Below the pieces are notes generated by a model. That model made no database searches, had not been told where the DNA came from, and saw only the letters and a program-made list of their open reading frames with translations. The position numbers were made by a program, and so were the translations under genes. 8,753 nt of DNA from Bacteroidales bacterium. GTDB taxonomy: Bacteria; Bacteroidota; Bacteroidia; Bacteroidales; GCA-2711565. Positions within the stretch are counted from its first letter, which is position 1. The number at the start of each line of letters is the position of its first letter. Location: positions 1-8,753 of the forward strand of contig JAOZUV010000001.1 of assembly GCA_029938505.1 (NCBI GenBank), written 5' to 3'. Of this stretch, positions 1 through 5,276 are shown one piece after another.

Positions 1-14
1 CTTTTTGATTTTTT

Positions 15-91
15 GGTGGAGTAGCTCAGTTGGTTAGAGCGGTTGAATCATAATCAATAGGTCGGGGGTTCAATTCCCTCCTCCACTACCA
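15..91 (+). tRNA. tRNA with CAU anticodon (elongator Met or lysidine-type Ile2)
   Basis: A full cloverleaf can be drawn. The acceptor stem is 15-21 with 81-87, the D arm 24-27 with 37-40, the anticodon stem 42-46 with 54-58, the anticodon CAT 49-51 in the loop ATCATAA, and the T stem 64-68 with 76-80 around the loop TTCAATT. The discriminator is A88 and CCA is encoded at 89-91. It is not an initiator: there is no C1.A72 mismatch and no run of three G-C pairs in the anticodon stem. Elongator Met and tRNA-Ile2, whose C34 is changed to lysidine by TilS, share this anticodon, and I cannot separate them by eye. The first acceptor pair is a G.U wobble and the T stem also holds one. Only 23 bases separate it from the methyltransferase ATG. 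Confidence 0.93.
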
Positions 92-114
92 TTTTATATA
101 AACTTTCAATTTTG

Positions 115-1188
115 ATGGAAAATTTAATGCAAAACGATTTTTTTAACGATTTTTTTAACTTTAAATTTCCCCAGCCTCAATACTTAGGTGCAAAATATAA
201 ACACCTCTCTTGGATTAGTAAAAATATTCCATTAAATAATATAAAAACAGTTTTAGATCTTTTTTCTGGCTCTCAATCAGTAGCTTTTTACTTCAAACAA
301 ATGGGATTTAAAATCTACACTAACGACTTTTTAAAATTTAATCACCAAATAGGATTATCTTTAATAGAAAATAACAATACTAAGTTATCTAAAGATGACA
401 TTGAAATATTGTTTTCAAAAAACTCAAACCCTAATTACTACAATTTGATGGAAAAATTATTTTTAAATGTTTTTTTTAACTTAAATGAATGTCGATTTTT
501 AGATTCTTTTAGAAGCAATATAGAAAAGTTAGAAGTAAAAAAACAGCCACTTGCATTAACGGTTATAAATAGAAGTATAACAAGAAAAGTAACTATGGGA
601 CATTTTGCTCATACGAAAGCAATTTGTTATGCAAATGATCCAGATAGAATAAAAAGAAACAGAAATTTAATTCGACCGATAAAAGATATATTTTTAGATT
701 TACTTTTTTCGTATAATAATTGCATATTCAATAATAAACAAAACAATAAAAGTTTTAACTTAGATGCAGTTCAACTCGTCTCCGAATTATCTAACGATGT
801 TGACTTGCTTTACCTTGACCCTCCATATTGTGGAAGCCATGCAGATTATCAATCATTTTATCATTTGCTAGAAACATATACCGAATACTGGAAAGACAAA
901 GAATTTAAAAACGGAACAAGATCATATTTTCCTAAGAAAACTAGTGGTTTTGATTTAAAAAAGGATATTATTAATTCCTTTTCACTGCTTTTTAAAAATG
1001 CTGCAAATATACCATATTGGATGATTAGTTATAACGATAGAAGTTACCCTAATAAAGAAACAATGATCAAGCTTATAGAGAAATATAAAAAAGTTGATTT
1101 AATAGAGAAAGTATATAATAATAATGTTGGAGGGAAAGGGAGCATAAAAGGTAGTAATGAGTTACTTTTTATCTGTTCCCCTAAATAA
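115..1188 (+). CDS. DNA adenine-N6 methyltransferase (D12/alpha class) of a type II R-M system
   Basis: The 357-residue product should methylate the exocyclic N6 of adenine in a specific DNA site, using S-adenosylmethionine, and so protect host DNA from the neighbouring nuclease. An N-terminal motif-X-like QYLGAKYKHL lies near residues 22-31, motif I (LDLFSGSQ) near 48-55 and the catalytic motif IV DPPY near 235-238. The order X-I-IV is typical of alpha-class enzymes such as the DpnM/EcoRV group. The stretch between I and IV, about 180 residues, probably holds the target-recognition region. ATG at 115 is chosen; TTG at 112 immediately precedes it in frame. No Shine-Dalgarno is visible. A TATATA at 95-100 could be a -10 box giving a very short leader, but a matching -35 would fall inside the tRNA. 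The coding sequence is very AT-rich. The target site cannot be told from sequence. Confidence 0.9.
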   Translation: MENLMQNDFFNDFFNFKFPQPQYLGAKYKHLSWISKNIPLNNIKTVLDLFSGSQSVAFYFKQMGFKIYTNDFLKFNHQIGLSLIENNNTKLSKDDIEILFSKNSNPNYYNLMEKLFLNVFFNLNECRFLDSFRSNIEKLEVKKQPLALTVINRSITRKVTMGHFAHTKAICYANDPDRIKRNRNLIRPIKDIFLDLLFSYNNCIFNNKQNNKSFNLDAVQLVSELSNDVDLLYLDPPYCGSHADYQSFYHLLETYTEYWKDKEFKNGTRSYFPKKTSGFDLKKDIINSFSLLFKNAANIPYWMISYNDRSYPNKETMIKLIEKYKKVDLIEKVYNNNVGGKGSIKGSNELLFICSPK

Positions 1189-1193
1189 AAAAA

Positions 1194-2294
1194 ATGAAAA
1201 CATATAATGAATGGAAAAAATTATTCAGTAATCAAAAACTAAATGAGTTTAATTTAGATTATTCAGGTGTTGTTTGGCTAAAGTTAAAATCCATAGTAAG
1301 GCGAAATATTTTAGATGCATTTATTGCAAATGAAGATATTATCTTAAAAAATAGAAAATTAGAAGATAGCTTTAAAGAATTATATGAGCTGTACCTTAGC
1401 AAAAAAATTTCTATTGATGGCATAAACCTTTTTTTAAAAGAATACAGTCTAGAGGAAAGCAAATATATAGAAGAAAATTTTACAAAAATAGAATCTGAGC
1501 TTTATAAATTACAAGAATTTTCTTGGGGTGGAGATTCTACTAATTCTTTAGATAAGCAAATTGTTAGTTTTGTAAAAAAAACTCACAGCTATGATGATAT
1601 TTTAAAGACAATAGAAACAAATATTTCTTTAAATGTTAAAAAATATACACTCAATACTTGGTATAATAATTGGACAACTATTTTAACAGAGCATTTGTTT
1701 AGAAAACATAAAAATATTTTATCGGCGGTCGGAAAGATAAAAAGTGTAGATTTTTTCATTAAAGATATCCCCGTTGATTTAAAGATAACTTATTTTCCAA
1801 AAGGATTTATAGAGCAACAAAGAAAAAGTTTGGGAGTAAAACCAGAACTAACTCTTTTAAAAAAAATGGCTCGTGATAACAGTATTTCTTTTGATAAAAA
1901 TGATACAAAAGACATTATTAAATATCAAATAACAGAGCAATTGAAAAATATACATAGTCCTGCCGTTGATAAAGCACTCGTTGATCTTTCGTTAGAAAAT
2001 TCATCTATTATTAATAATGCCATGAAAAACAAAAATGTTTTAATTAAATGGTTATATGAACAACAAGGAGAACTTAGATTTGGATCTGAAAATAGATTGT
2101 TTATTATATTCATAGATTCTAATGATATGAGTCAAGCATGGGAGTTGAAAAGAAATTTTAAATTATTAAAATCAGAAATATTAAAATATTTAAACGATTT
2201 TGATGAAAAAGAATTATTAAATAACAAAATATTTTTTGAATTTAAAAACAATAATTATGAAACTTTATCCGATATAATTTTTATTAAAGTATGA
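1194..2294 (+). CDS. putative type II restriction endonuclease (PD-(D/E)XK fold)
   Basis: I do not recognise a named enzyme in this 366-residue protein. Its position, 5 bases after the methyltransferase on the same strand, and a plausible nuclease core point to the restriction partner. The core reads VDFFIKDIPVDLKITYF at about residues 185-201: D186, then a beta hairpin, then D195-L196-K197, matching the D...(D/E)-x-K pattern. E166 in the preceding helix could be the extra acidic residue often seen upstream. Residues 1-130 are charged and mainly helical and could contribute to DNA recognition or dimerisation. No Shine-Dalgarno is visible before the ATG, so translation may be coupled to the methyltransferase. 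The gene is about 27% GC where counted, lower than the phage endolysin. It ends 21 bases from the convergent lipoprotein gene. An unrelated nuclease or a vestigial enzyme cannot be excluded. Confidence 0.7.
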   Translation: MKTYNEWKKLFSNQKLNEFNLDYSGVVWLKLKSIVRRNILDAFIANEDIILKNRKLEDSFKELYELYLSKKISIDGINLFLKEYSLEESKYIEENFTKIESELYKLQEFSWGGDSTNSLDKQIVSFVKKTHSYDDILKTIETNISLNVKKYTLNTWYNNWTTILTEHLFRKHKNILSAVGKIKSVDFFIKDIPVDLKITYFPKGFIEQQRKSLGVKPELTLLKKMARDNSISFDKNDTKDIIKYQITEQLKNIHSPAVDKALVDLSLENSSIINNAMKNKNVLIKWLYEQQGELRFGSENRLFIIFIDSNDMSQAWELKRNFKLLKSEILKYLNDFDEKELLNNKIFFEFKNNNYETLSDIIFIKV

Positions 2295-2315
2295 AAACTA
2301 TAACAAAATAGGTAG

Positions 2316-2579
2316 TTATTTAGGATTACATTCCTCGAGGGGGCAATTTTTCATAAATAGCTTTTCCAAAAAAGTTTTGCTCATTTCACATTTATAAAAA
2401 TCCACCCACTGTTTTTCACATTTCTCGGGGATTGCCATAATCAGGGTTTCTCCGTCATAGTCTTTTGTGAACGCAGAGCATCCAGCCAACGCCCACACCA
2501 ACCCAAGCACGAAACCGACTTCAATTATCTTTATGATGAGTTTTTTTAGTCTTCTTCTTCGCCTTCTTGATAAGGTCAT
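2316..2579 (-). CDS. small phage lipoprotein, possible o-spanin (Rz1-like)
   Basis: The 87-residue product starts with a strongly basic segment (MTLSRRRRRRLKK), then a hydrophobic stretch ending in the lipobox L-A-G-C with the lipidated cysteine at residue 34. The signal peptide would be removed by signal peptidase II and the lipoprotein anchored in a membrane. The mature part, about 54 residues, has four further cysteines and no proline-rich region, unlike lambda Rz1. I chose the ATG at 2577-2579 because AAGGAG at 2587-2592 sits 7 bases upstream; an ATG two codons earlier lies only one base from that site, and a longer reading frame back to 2666 lacks support. The start is nested inside the 57-residue gene (59 bases shared), recalling Rz/Rz1 overlap. 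The outer-membrane spanin role is inferred from the lysis context. Confidence 0.7.
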   Translation of the reverse strand: MTLSRRRRRRLKKLIIKIIEVGFVLGLVWALAGCSAFTKDYDGETLIMAIPEKCEKQWVDFYKCEMSKTFLEKLFMKNCPLEECNPK

Positions 2580-2694
2580 TGGCATTCTCCTTCGCGCTAT
2601 TTTTCTGCATAAAAGTCCCAAGAAAAAAAGGCACAAGTTTCCCCAGTGCCTCTTTAAAAAATGCAATCCAATTGTTATTTTGATTTTTTTGCAT
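2521..2694 (-). CDS. 57-residue overlapping lysis-block protein, unknown function
   Basis: This short gene is easy to miss because both ends overlap neighbours. Its ATG (2692-2694) lies 20 bases inside the end of the holin-like gene in another frame, and its TGA (2521-2523) lies 59 bases into the lipoprotein gene. The product has a polar N-terminus, a hydrophobic or amphipathic segment WIAFFKEALGKLVPFFLGTF at residues 9-28, then a lysine-rich tail (KKAKKKTKK) ending HHKDN. A hydrophobic segment followed by a charged helix is common in small phage membrane proteins next to holins, and one that overlaps an o-spanin-like lipoprotein could be an inner-membrane partner. The tail is short for a periplasm-spanning i-spanin, so that role is weak. 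Operon overlaps on both sides and protein-like composition support coding. Confidence 0.62.
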   Translation of the reverse strand: MQKNQNNNWIAFFKEALGKLVPFFLGTFMQKNSAKENANDLIKKAKKKTKKTHHKDN

Positions 2695-2857
2695 TTCTCT
2701 CGTCCCTCACAACTTCAACAATTCCAAATCCGGCAACGCCGAACGCGATAATCTTATCCGCAAGTTCGGGACTGATTGCAATTCCAAAGCCTGCGAGGAC
2801 TGTGATAATGCCCCGCCAAGTGGACGGTTGGTTTAAGTATTTAAACATTGTGTTCAT
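2675..2857 (-). CDS. holin-like small membrane protein
   Basis: The 60-residue product reads MNTMFKYLNQPSTWRG, then two hydrophobic stretches (about residues 16-29 and 34-48) separated by the polar turn SPELADK, and ends in a charged tail (RDERNAKKSK). Size, two short helices and position downstream of an endolysin fit a phage holin-type membrane protein, which would let the lysin reach the cell wall. The start is set by AAGGAG at 2865-2870, 7 bases from the ATG at 2855-2857; the frame stays open to 2890 but the upstream part has no ribosome site. The arrangement AAGGAGAATGnnnATG also precedes the lipoprotein gene. It is the first gene after the terminator at about 2993-3015, so it needs readthrough or its own promoter, and I see no convincing one. 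Confidence 0.65.
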   Translation of the reverse strand: MNTMFKYLNQPSTWRGIITVLAGFGIAISPELADKIIAFGVAGFGIVEVVRDERNAKKSK

Positions 2858-2992
2858 AATCATTCTCCTTATTTTTAGGTTATGTTCCACAATATGTCGC
2901 TTTTCTTTGTTTTTAGTTATTTTTAATTGGCTTATTTACAAGATTTTATTTTGAAAAGTGATGTCTGATGGAACAGAGCCTATTTTTATGTT

Positions 2993-3015
2993 AAAAAAGC
3001 CCGCAAAATGCGAGC
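2993..3015 (-). terminator. intrinsic terminator after the endolysin gene
   Basis: Read on the minus strand, GCTCGC (3015-3010) pairs with GCGGGC (3004-2999) around a 5-base loop, with one G.U pair, followed by six T (2998-2993). A second hairpin just upstream, AAGGC/GCCTT at 3024-3039, lies between it and the endolysin stop. The rest of the gap between 2858 and 2992 is AT-rich and I see no clear promoter in it. Confidence 0.75.
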
Positions 3016-3047
3016 AACTATTCAAGGCGGGATTGCCTTAAATCTCT

Positions 3048-3452
3048 TTACAACAACTCAAAATGCACAAGATCATTGAAGTTCTGATCGGTAAATTCTT
3101 TGTCGCTATCCCAATCTCCACCCCAGCGGATTTTGATTTTCAGCTCTTCTGCCTTTGCGAGAACAAAGCCGGCAAAATGATAAAACTTGGCCAGCTCTTT
3201 GAAATTATCCTCGCCCCACTTATTCGGGATTGGATACGGCGACACATCCACGGCGTTCGATGGCTTGGAATTGTGCTTGCCTTTCTTGATTTTACTCTTC
3301 CCGGCAAAATAGAGTTTCTCCTGTCTTTTGGGATCTCTATGACCTTCTATAATTGTGCAATCATAAATTTTTACAACCGCATTAAAAAGCCTCTGCAAAT
3401 CAGAGGCGCATGTTGAAAGTCGAGTTTTTGATATTTTGCTAAATTTTGACAT
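3048..3452 (-). CDS. phage endolysin, M15-family (VanY-like) peptidase
   Basis: The 134-residue single-domain enzyme should cut the peptide stems of peptidoglycan as a zinc peptidase, in the group that includes phage T5 L-alanyl-D-glutamate peptidase. Visible motifs are EGHRDPKRQ near residues 36-44, the zinc ligands H60 and D69 in KHNSKPSNAVDVSPYP, and D127-L-V-H130 near the C-terminus, where D127 would be the catalytic base and H130 the third ligand. The length is normal for phage M15 lysins. There is no signal peptide or wall-binding domain, so release depends on a holin. AAAGGA lies 7 bases before the ATG at 3450-3452. It follows the coiled-coil membrane protein by 3 bases and is followed by a terminator. 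Its GC content, about 48% in one counted line, is higher than that of the gene before it. Confidence 0.9.
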   Translation of the reverse strand: MSKFSKISKTRLSTCASDLQRLFNAVVKIYDCTIIEGHRDPKRQEKLYFAGKSKIKKGKHNSKPSNAVDVSPYPIPNKWGEDNFKELAKFYHFAGFVLAKAEELKIKIRWGGDWDSDKEFTDQNFNDLVHFELL

Positions 3453-3455
3453 AAT

Positions 3456-3734
3456 TCAATCCTTTGTTTTTAAAAGTTGTTGATAAATCATATTGAAACC
3501 GTCCTCGAAGCGTTTTCCTAGGTTGGTCAGTTGCTCGTTAATTCTTCGTTCCATCTCCTCAATATCTTTTTTATTGGCATAGCTTTCAGCCACGTGAGTT
3601 TTAAAATCAGCTAGATTCTTTTCGTTTTTTTCTGCTTTTTCTTCGACAGTTTTTAACTTGCTCCAAAGCACAAAAGCTAAAGCAGAAATTAAAGAAGTAA
3701 CTATCCAAAAAACAATTTGTATAACTTGATTCAT
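3456..3734 (-). CDS. one-helix membrane protein with coiled coil, probable lysis accessory
   Basis: The 92-residue product has an N-terminal transmembrane helix (about residues 5-24, VIQIVFWIVTSLISALAFVL) and then a long charged helix rich in K and E (about 28-90), probably coiled coil. This layout is shared by i-spanins of the Rz type, by XhlA-like lysis proteins and by several small phage proteins; I cannot choose among them. Position directly before the endolysin favours a lysis role. Its ATG overlaps the D stop as ATGA (3731-3734), with AAGGA 6 bases upstream, so translation is likely coupled to D. Confidence 0.72.
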   Translation of the reverse strand: MNQVIQIVFWIVTSLISALAFVLWSKLKTVEEKAEKNEKNLADFKTHVAESYANKKDIEEMERRINEQLTNLGKRFEDGFNMIYQQLLKTKD

Positions 3735-4729
3735 TTTATATCCTTTTGTGGTCGAGTTGCTTTAATGCTGGTTTTAAATCCGTTTGAGCTAATTGTATGA
3801 GTGGCGTTTTTAACAATCCAAGCTCCTTTTATTTCGGCTCTTGGAATGTCTTCTATTTCAATTTTACTTTCAGAAGAAATAAGTGGATTGCCAATCATAT
3901 TTCCTGAAAAAGTATAAATTCCTTCTTGAATTTCTCGTAATTTTCCATTTGCTCGCATTCGTGCTTGAACTGAATTAGTAAAGATTTCACGCAAAGAAAA
4001 AGCCGGACTTCCTTGTCCGACTTCAACCTTTCGTTCTTTCCCAGCTGTGTAATCGTGATATTTTCCAATTACTTTTTTATACTTTCCTCGTTCGGATATT
4101 CGCATTCGAAAACTATTGAAATCCTCAAACGGGATTTTAATTGTAGGAAGTGGAGTGCCGTCAGGAAACGTCCCACGAGATGGATTTATGAAAAGTAACT
4201 TTCCTCCATTGATTTTTATTACAGCACCATAATCTTTTGTGACCCGCTGAATAAATGAACTGTCGCTCTCATCCGTTTGGTCGATATGTGAGACATAAAC
4301 CTTCCGGAAAGTATCATCCACACTTTCGGTCAATCCATATCGCCGTGCGATCGTTTGCACAATCCCGAGCAAAGAATAACCTTTCCAAGAATAACTCTTC
4401 GGGGCTTTGAAGGACGCTATTTCGTCTTTATTATCCGAATTGCTTGCGTTCCCCGTGATTGTGATTTTATTCGGCAATCCCGATAACTCGACCTCATCCA
4501 CGATAAACTTACCCATGGGAAACATAGGCTTTCCATCGTATACAATAAAAGCCTCTAGCGTGGCTCCACGGTTTGGAATCGCAAAAGCGTTGTCTCTGTC
4601 GTCCAATTCAATCGAAATACTGTCAGAAACTAATCCAACCTCGTCCGTGATTGTCATTGAAATCAAACGATCCTCGAGCAACGCTGTAATGTCCATATCG
4701 TCTGCAATGAGTTTGTAAATTGGTTTCAT
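3731..4729 (-). CDS. D: P2 gpD-like baseplate hub / late control D protein
   Basis: The 332-residue protein matches the P2 D family, related to VgrG and T4 gp27, which forms the hub joining tail tube and spike. As I recall P2 D, matching segments are DRLISMTITDEVG (20-32), SIELDDRDNAFAIPNRGA (39-56), GKFIVDEVELSG (73-84) and HIDQTDESDSSF (148-159), plus a C-terminal THTISSNGFKTS. It is about 55 residues shorter than P2 D, which has a lysine-rich insert missing here. AAAGGA lies about 7 bases before the ATG. Unlike the other tail genes it is not joined to its upstream neighbour: a separate transcription unit ending in a terminator lies between X and D, so D depends on readthrough or antitermination. 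The part before about 4200 (the 3' half) is more AT-rich than the 5' half. Confidence 0.9.
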   Translation of the reverse strand: MKPIYKLIADDMDITALLEDRLISMTITDEVGLVSDSISIELDDRDNAFAIPNRGATLEAFIVYDGKPMFPMGKFIVDEVELSGLPNKITITGNASNSDNKDEIASFKAPKSYSWKGYSLLGIVQTIARRYGLTESVDDTFRKVYVSHIDQTDESDSSFIQRVTKDYGAVIKINGGKLLFINPSRGTFPDGTPLPTIKIPFEDFNSFRMRISERGKYKKVIGKYHDYTAGKERKVEVGQGSPAFSLREIFTNSVQARMRANGKLREIQEGIYTFSGNMIGNPLISSESKIEIEDIPRAEIKGAWIVKNATHTISSNGFKTSIKATRPQKDIK

Positions 4730-4748
4730 GGGAGTTCCTTTTAGGCAT

Positions 4749-4776
4749 AAAAAAAATCCACCAAAAAGGTGGATTT
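4749..4776 (-). terminator. intrinsic terminator of the small RNA unit upstream of D
   Basis: On the minus strand AAATCCACC (4776-4768) pairs perfectly with GGTGGATTT (4762-4754) around a loop of five T, and the tract runs on as eight T in total (4756-4749). It lies just before the D ribosome site and 6 bases past the CCA of the structured RNA. The plus-strand reading has no T tract of similar quality. Confidence 0.88.
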
Positions 4777-4782
4777 GATAAA

Positions 4783-4889
4783 TGGTGAGACACGGCGGGG
4801 TTGCACCGCCCTTAAATCAGCTCGACTACCCAACGACAACTAAACTCCAATGCCTCATAAATAAAATTTAGGCGAGCTGTTTTGTCTCA
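4783..4889 (-). ncRNA. structured RNA with a tRNA-like 3' domain (T-arm, acceptor, A-CCA)
   Basis: Read on the minus strand, three perfect stems nest. The outer one is TGAGACA (4889-4883) with TGTCTCA (4792-4786). Inside it are CAGCTCG (4879-4873) with CGAGCTG (4824-4818), and the hairpin GGCGG (4810-4806) with CCGCC (4798-4794). That hairpin has a 7-base loop TGCAACC. From its stem to CCA (4785-4783) are exactly eight bases, GTGTCTC plus A, so T stem, T loop, acceptor strand, discriminator and CCA have canonical tRNA spacing. The loop keeps the C56 and A58 equivalents. Six of seven acceptor pairs form, with A7.G66 mismatched. There is no D arm; the other arm is a long stem with a loop of about 48 bases. 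It could be an RNase P substrate. Phage C4 antisense RNA (P1/P7), known to be processed by RNase P, is one possible relative, from general architecture only. A degraded tRNA is another. Confidence 0.72.
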
Positions 4890-4917
4890 ATTTAGTTTGT
4901 TTAGAATATGTTTCCAT
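4855..4917 (-). CDS. 20-residue peptide overlapping the structured RNA
   Basis: A strong Shine-Dalgarno, GGAGG at 4923-4927, stands 5 bases before an ATG at 4915-4917. The frame reads METYSKQTKL and continues for ten more polar residues to a TGA at 4855-4857. The codons run through the 5' strands of both long stems of the structured RNA, so a translating ribosome would prevent them from forming; the stop codon lies in the large loop. The peptide has no hydrophobic segment and does not resemble type I toxins. The same frame is open upstream to 5055, but that ATG lies upstream of the predicted transcription start. A leader peptide or sensor of translation is the likeliest role, though not proven. 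Confidence 0.5.
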   Translation of the reverse strand: METYSKQTKLRQNSSPKFYL

Positions 4918-5035
4918 AACAACCTCCTTCTTTTTAAAAGTTTCACATTCAAATAAATGAATATTTACCTTAAATATTACAAGAAAAGCCATTAAAGTAT
5001 TCACTATCGTTAAGCGGATCTCTAAAGTAATTTTC

Positions 5036-5064
5036 ATTATAAGTGTGTTTTTCATTTATTTCAA
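5036..5064 (-). promoter_or_regulatory. sigma70-type promoter for the small RNA unit
   Basis: On the minus strand TTGAAA (5064-5059) is followed after exactly 17 bases by a consensus TATAAT (5041-5036), giving a predicted start near 5029. It begins a few bases after the X stop codon. The transcript would run about 280 bases through the peptide and structured RNA to the terminator at 4749-4776. Confidence 0.75.
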
Positions 5065-5069
5065 TAATT

Positions 5070-5276
5070 TTATTGCCATAATTTAATTCGTTCGTTGTTG
5101 GTTTTTTCTTGCACCTCGGGGAGTTCAATCTTTACGCCAGCGGATAAAACAGCCTCTTGATTTGCAAGATTGCGGTTAGCTTCTAGCACTTTTTCAACTG
5201 CGCCTTTGGTGTGTCCGTAATGTTTCCAACAGATATAATCCAGTGTGTCGCCGTCTTTTGTGGTATAAACAATCAT
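5070..5276 (-). CDS. X: phage tail protein X (P2 gpX-like, LysM-type)
   Basis: The 68-residue protein matches P2 gpX in length and pattern: GDTLDYICWKHYG at about 9-21, VLEANRNLANQEAVLSAG at 30-47, the IELPEVQ segment near 50-56 and a final LW. The fold is LysM-like, and the protein is thought to act at the tail terminus or baseplate during assembly. Its ATG overlaps the U stop as ATGA (5273-5276), so the two are probably translationally coupled. In P2 itself X lies among the head-completion genes; here it sits between U and the D region, an order I believe is seen in other phages. Directly after its stop comes the promoter of the inserted RNA unit. Confidence 0.93.
   Translation of the reverse strand: MIVYTTKDGDTLDYICWKHYGHTKGAVEKVLEANRNLANQEAVLSAGVKIELPEVQEKTNNERIKLWQ

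Noticed and set aside
15..91. Initiator tRNA-fMet
   Set aside because: The 1-72 pair is G.U rather than C.A and the anticodon stem lacks the three G-C pairs of initiators.
2295..2316. Bidirectional terminator between the nuclease and lipoprotein genes
   Set aside because: Only a weak 5-bp AACTA/TAGTT pairing with a long loop and no T tract.
2467..2954. Two plus-strand frames opposite the holin and lipoprotein genes
   Set aside because: They are antisense shadows: no ribosome sites, low-complexity composition, and the minus strand has consistent gene overlaps.
3063..3416. 117-codon plus-strand frame opposite the endolysin
   Set aside because: Antisense to a gene with intact M15 zinc-ligand motifs; no ribosome site.
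4783..4917. tracrRNA or CRISPR-associated RNA
   Set aside because: No repeat array, no cas gene and no anti-repeat partner in the window.
4855..5055. 66-codon minus-strand frame with a hydrophobic N-terminal part, resembling a small toxin
   Set aside because: Its ATG lies upstream of the predicted transcription start and has no ribosome site, while a strong Shine-Dalgarno sits before the last 20 codons. The hydrophobic part overlaps the untranslated leader.
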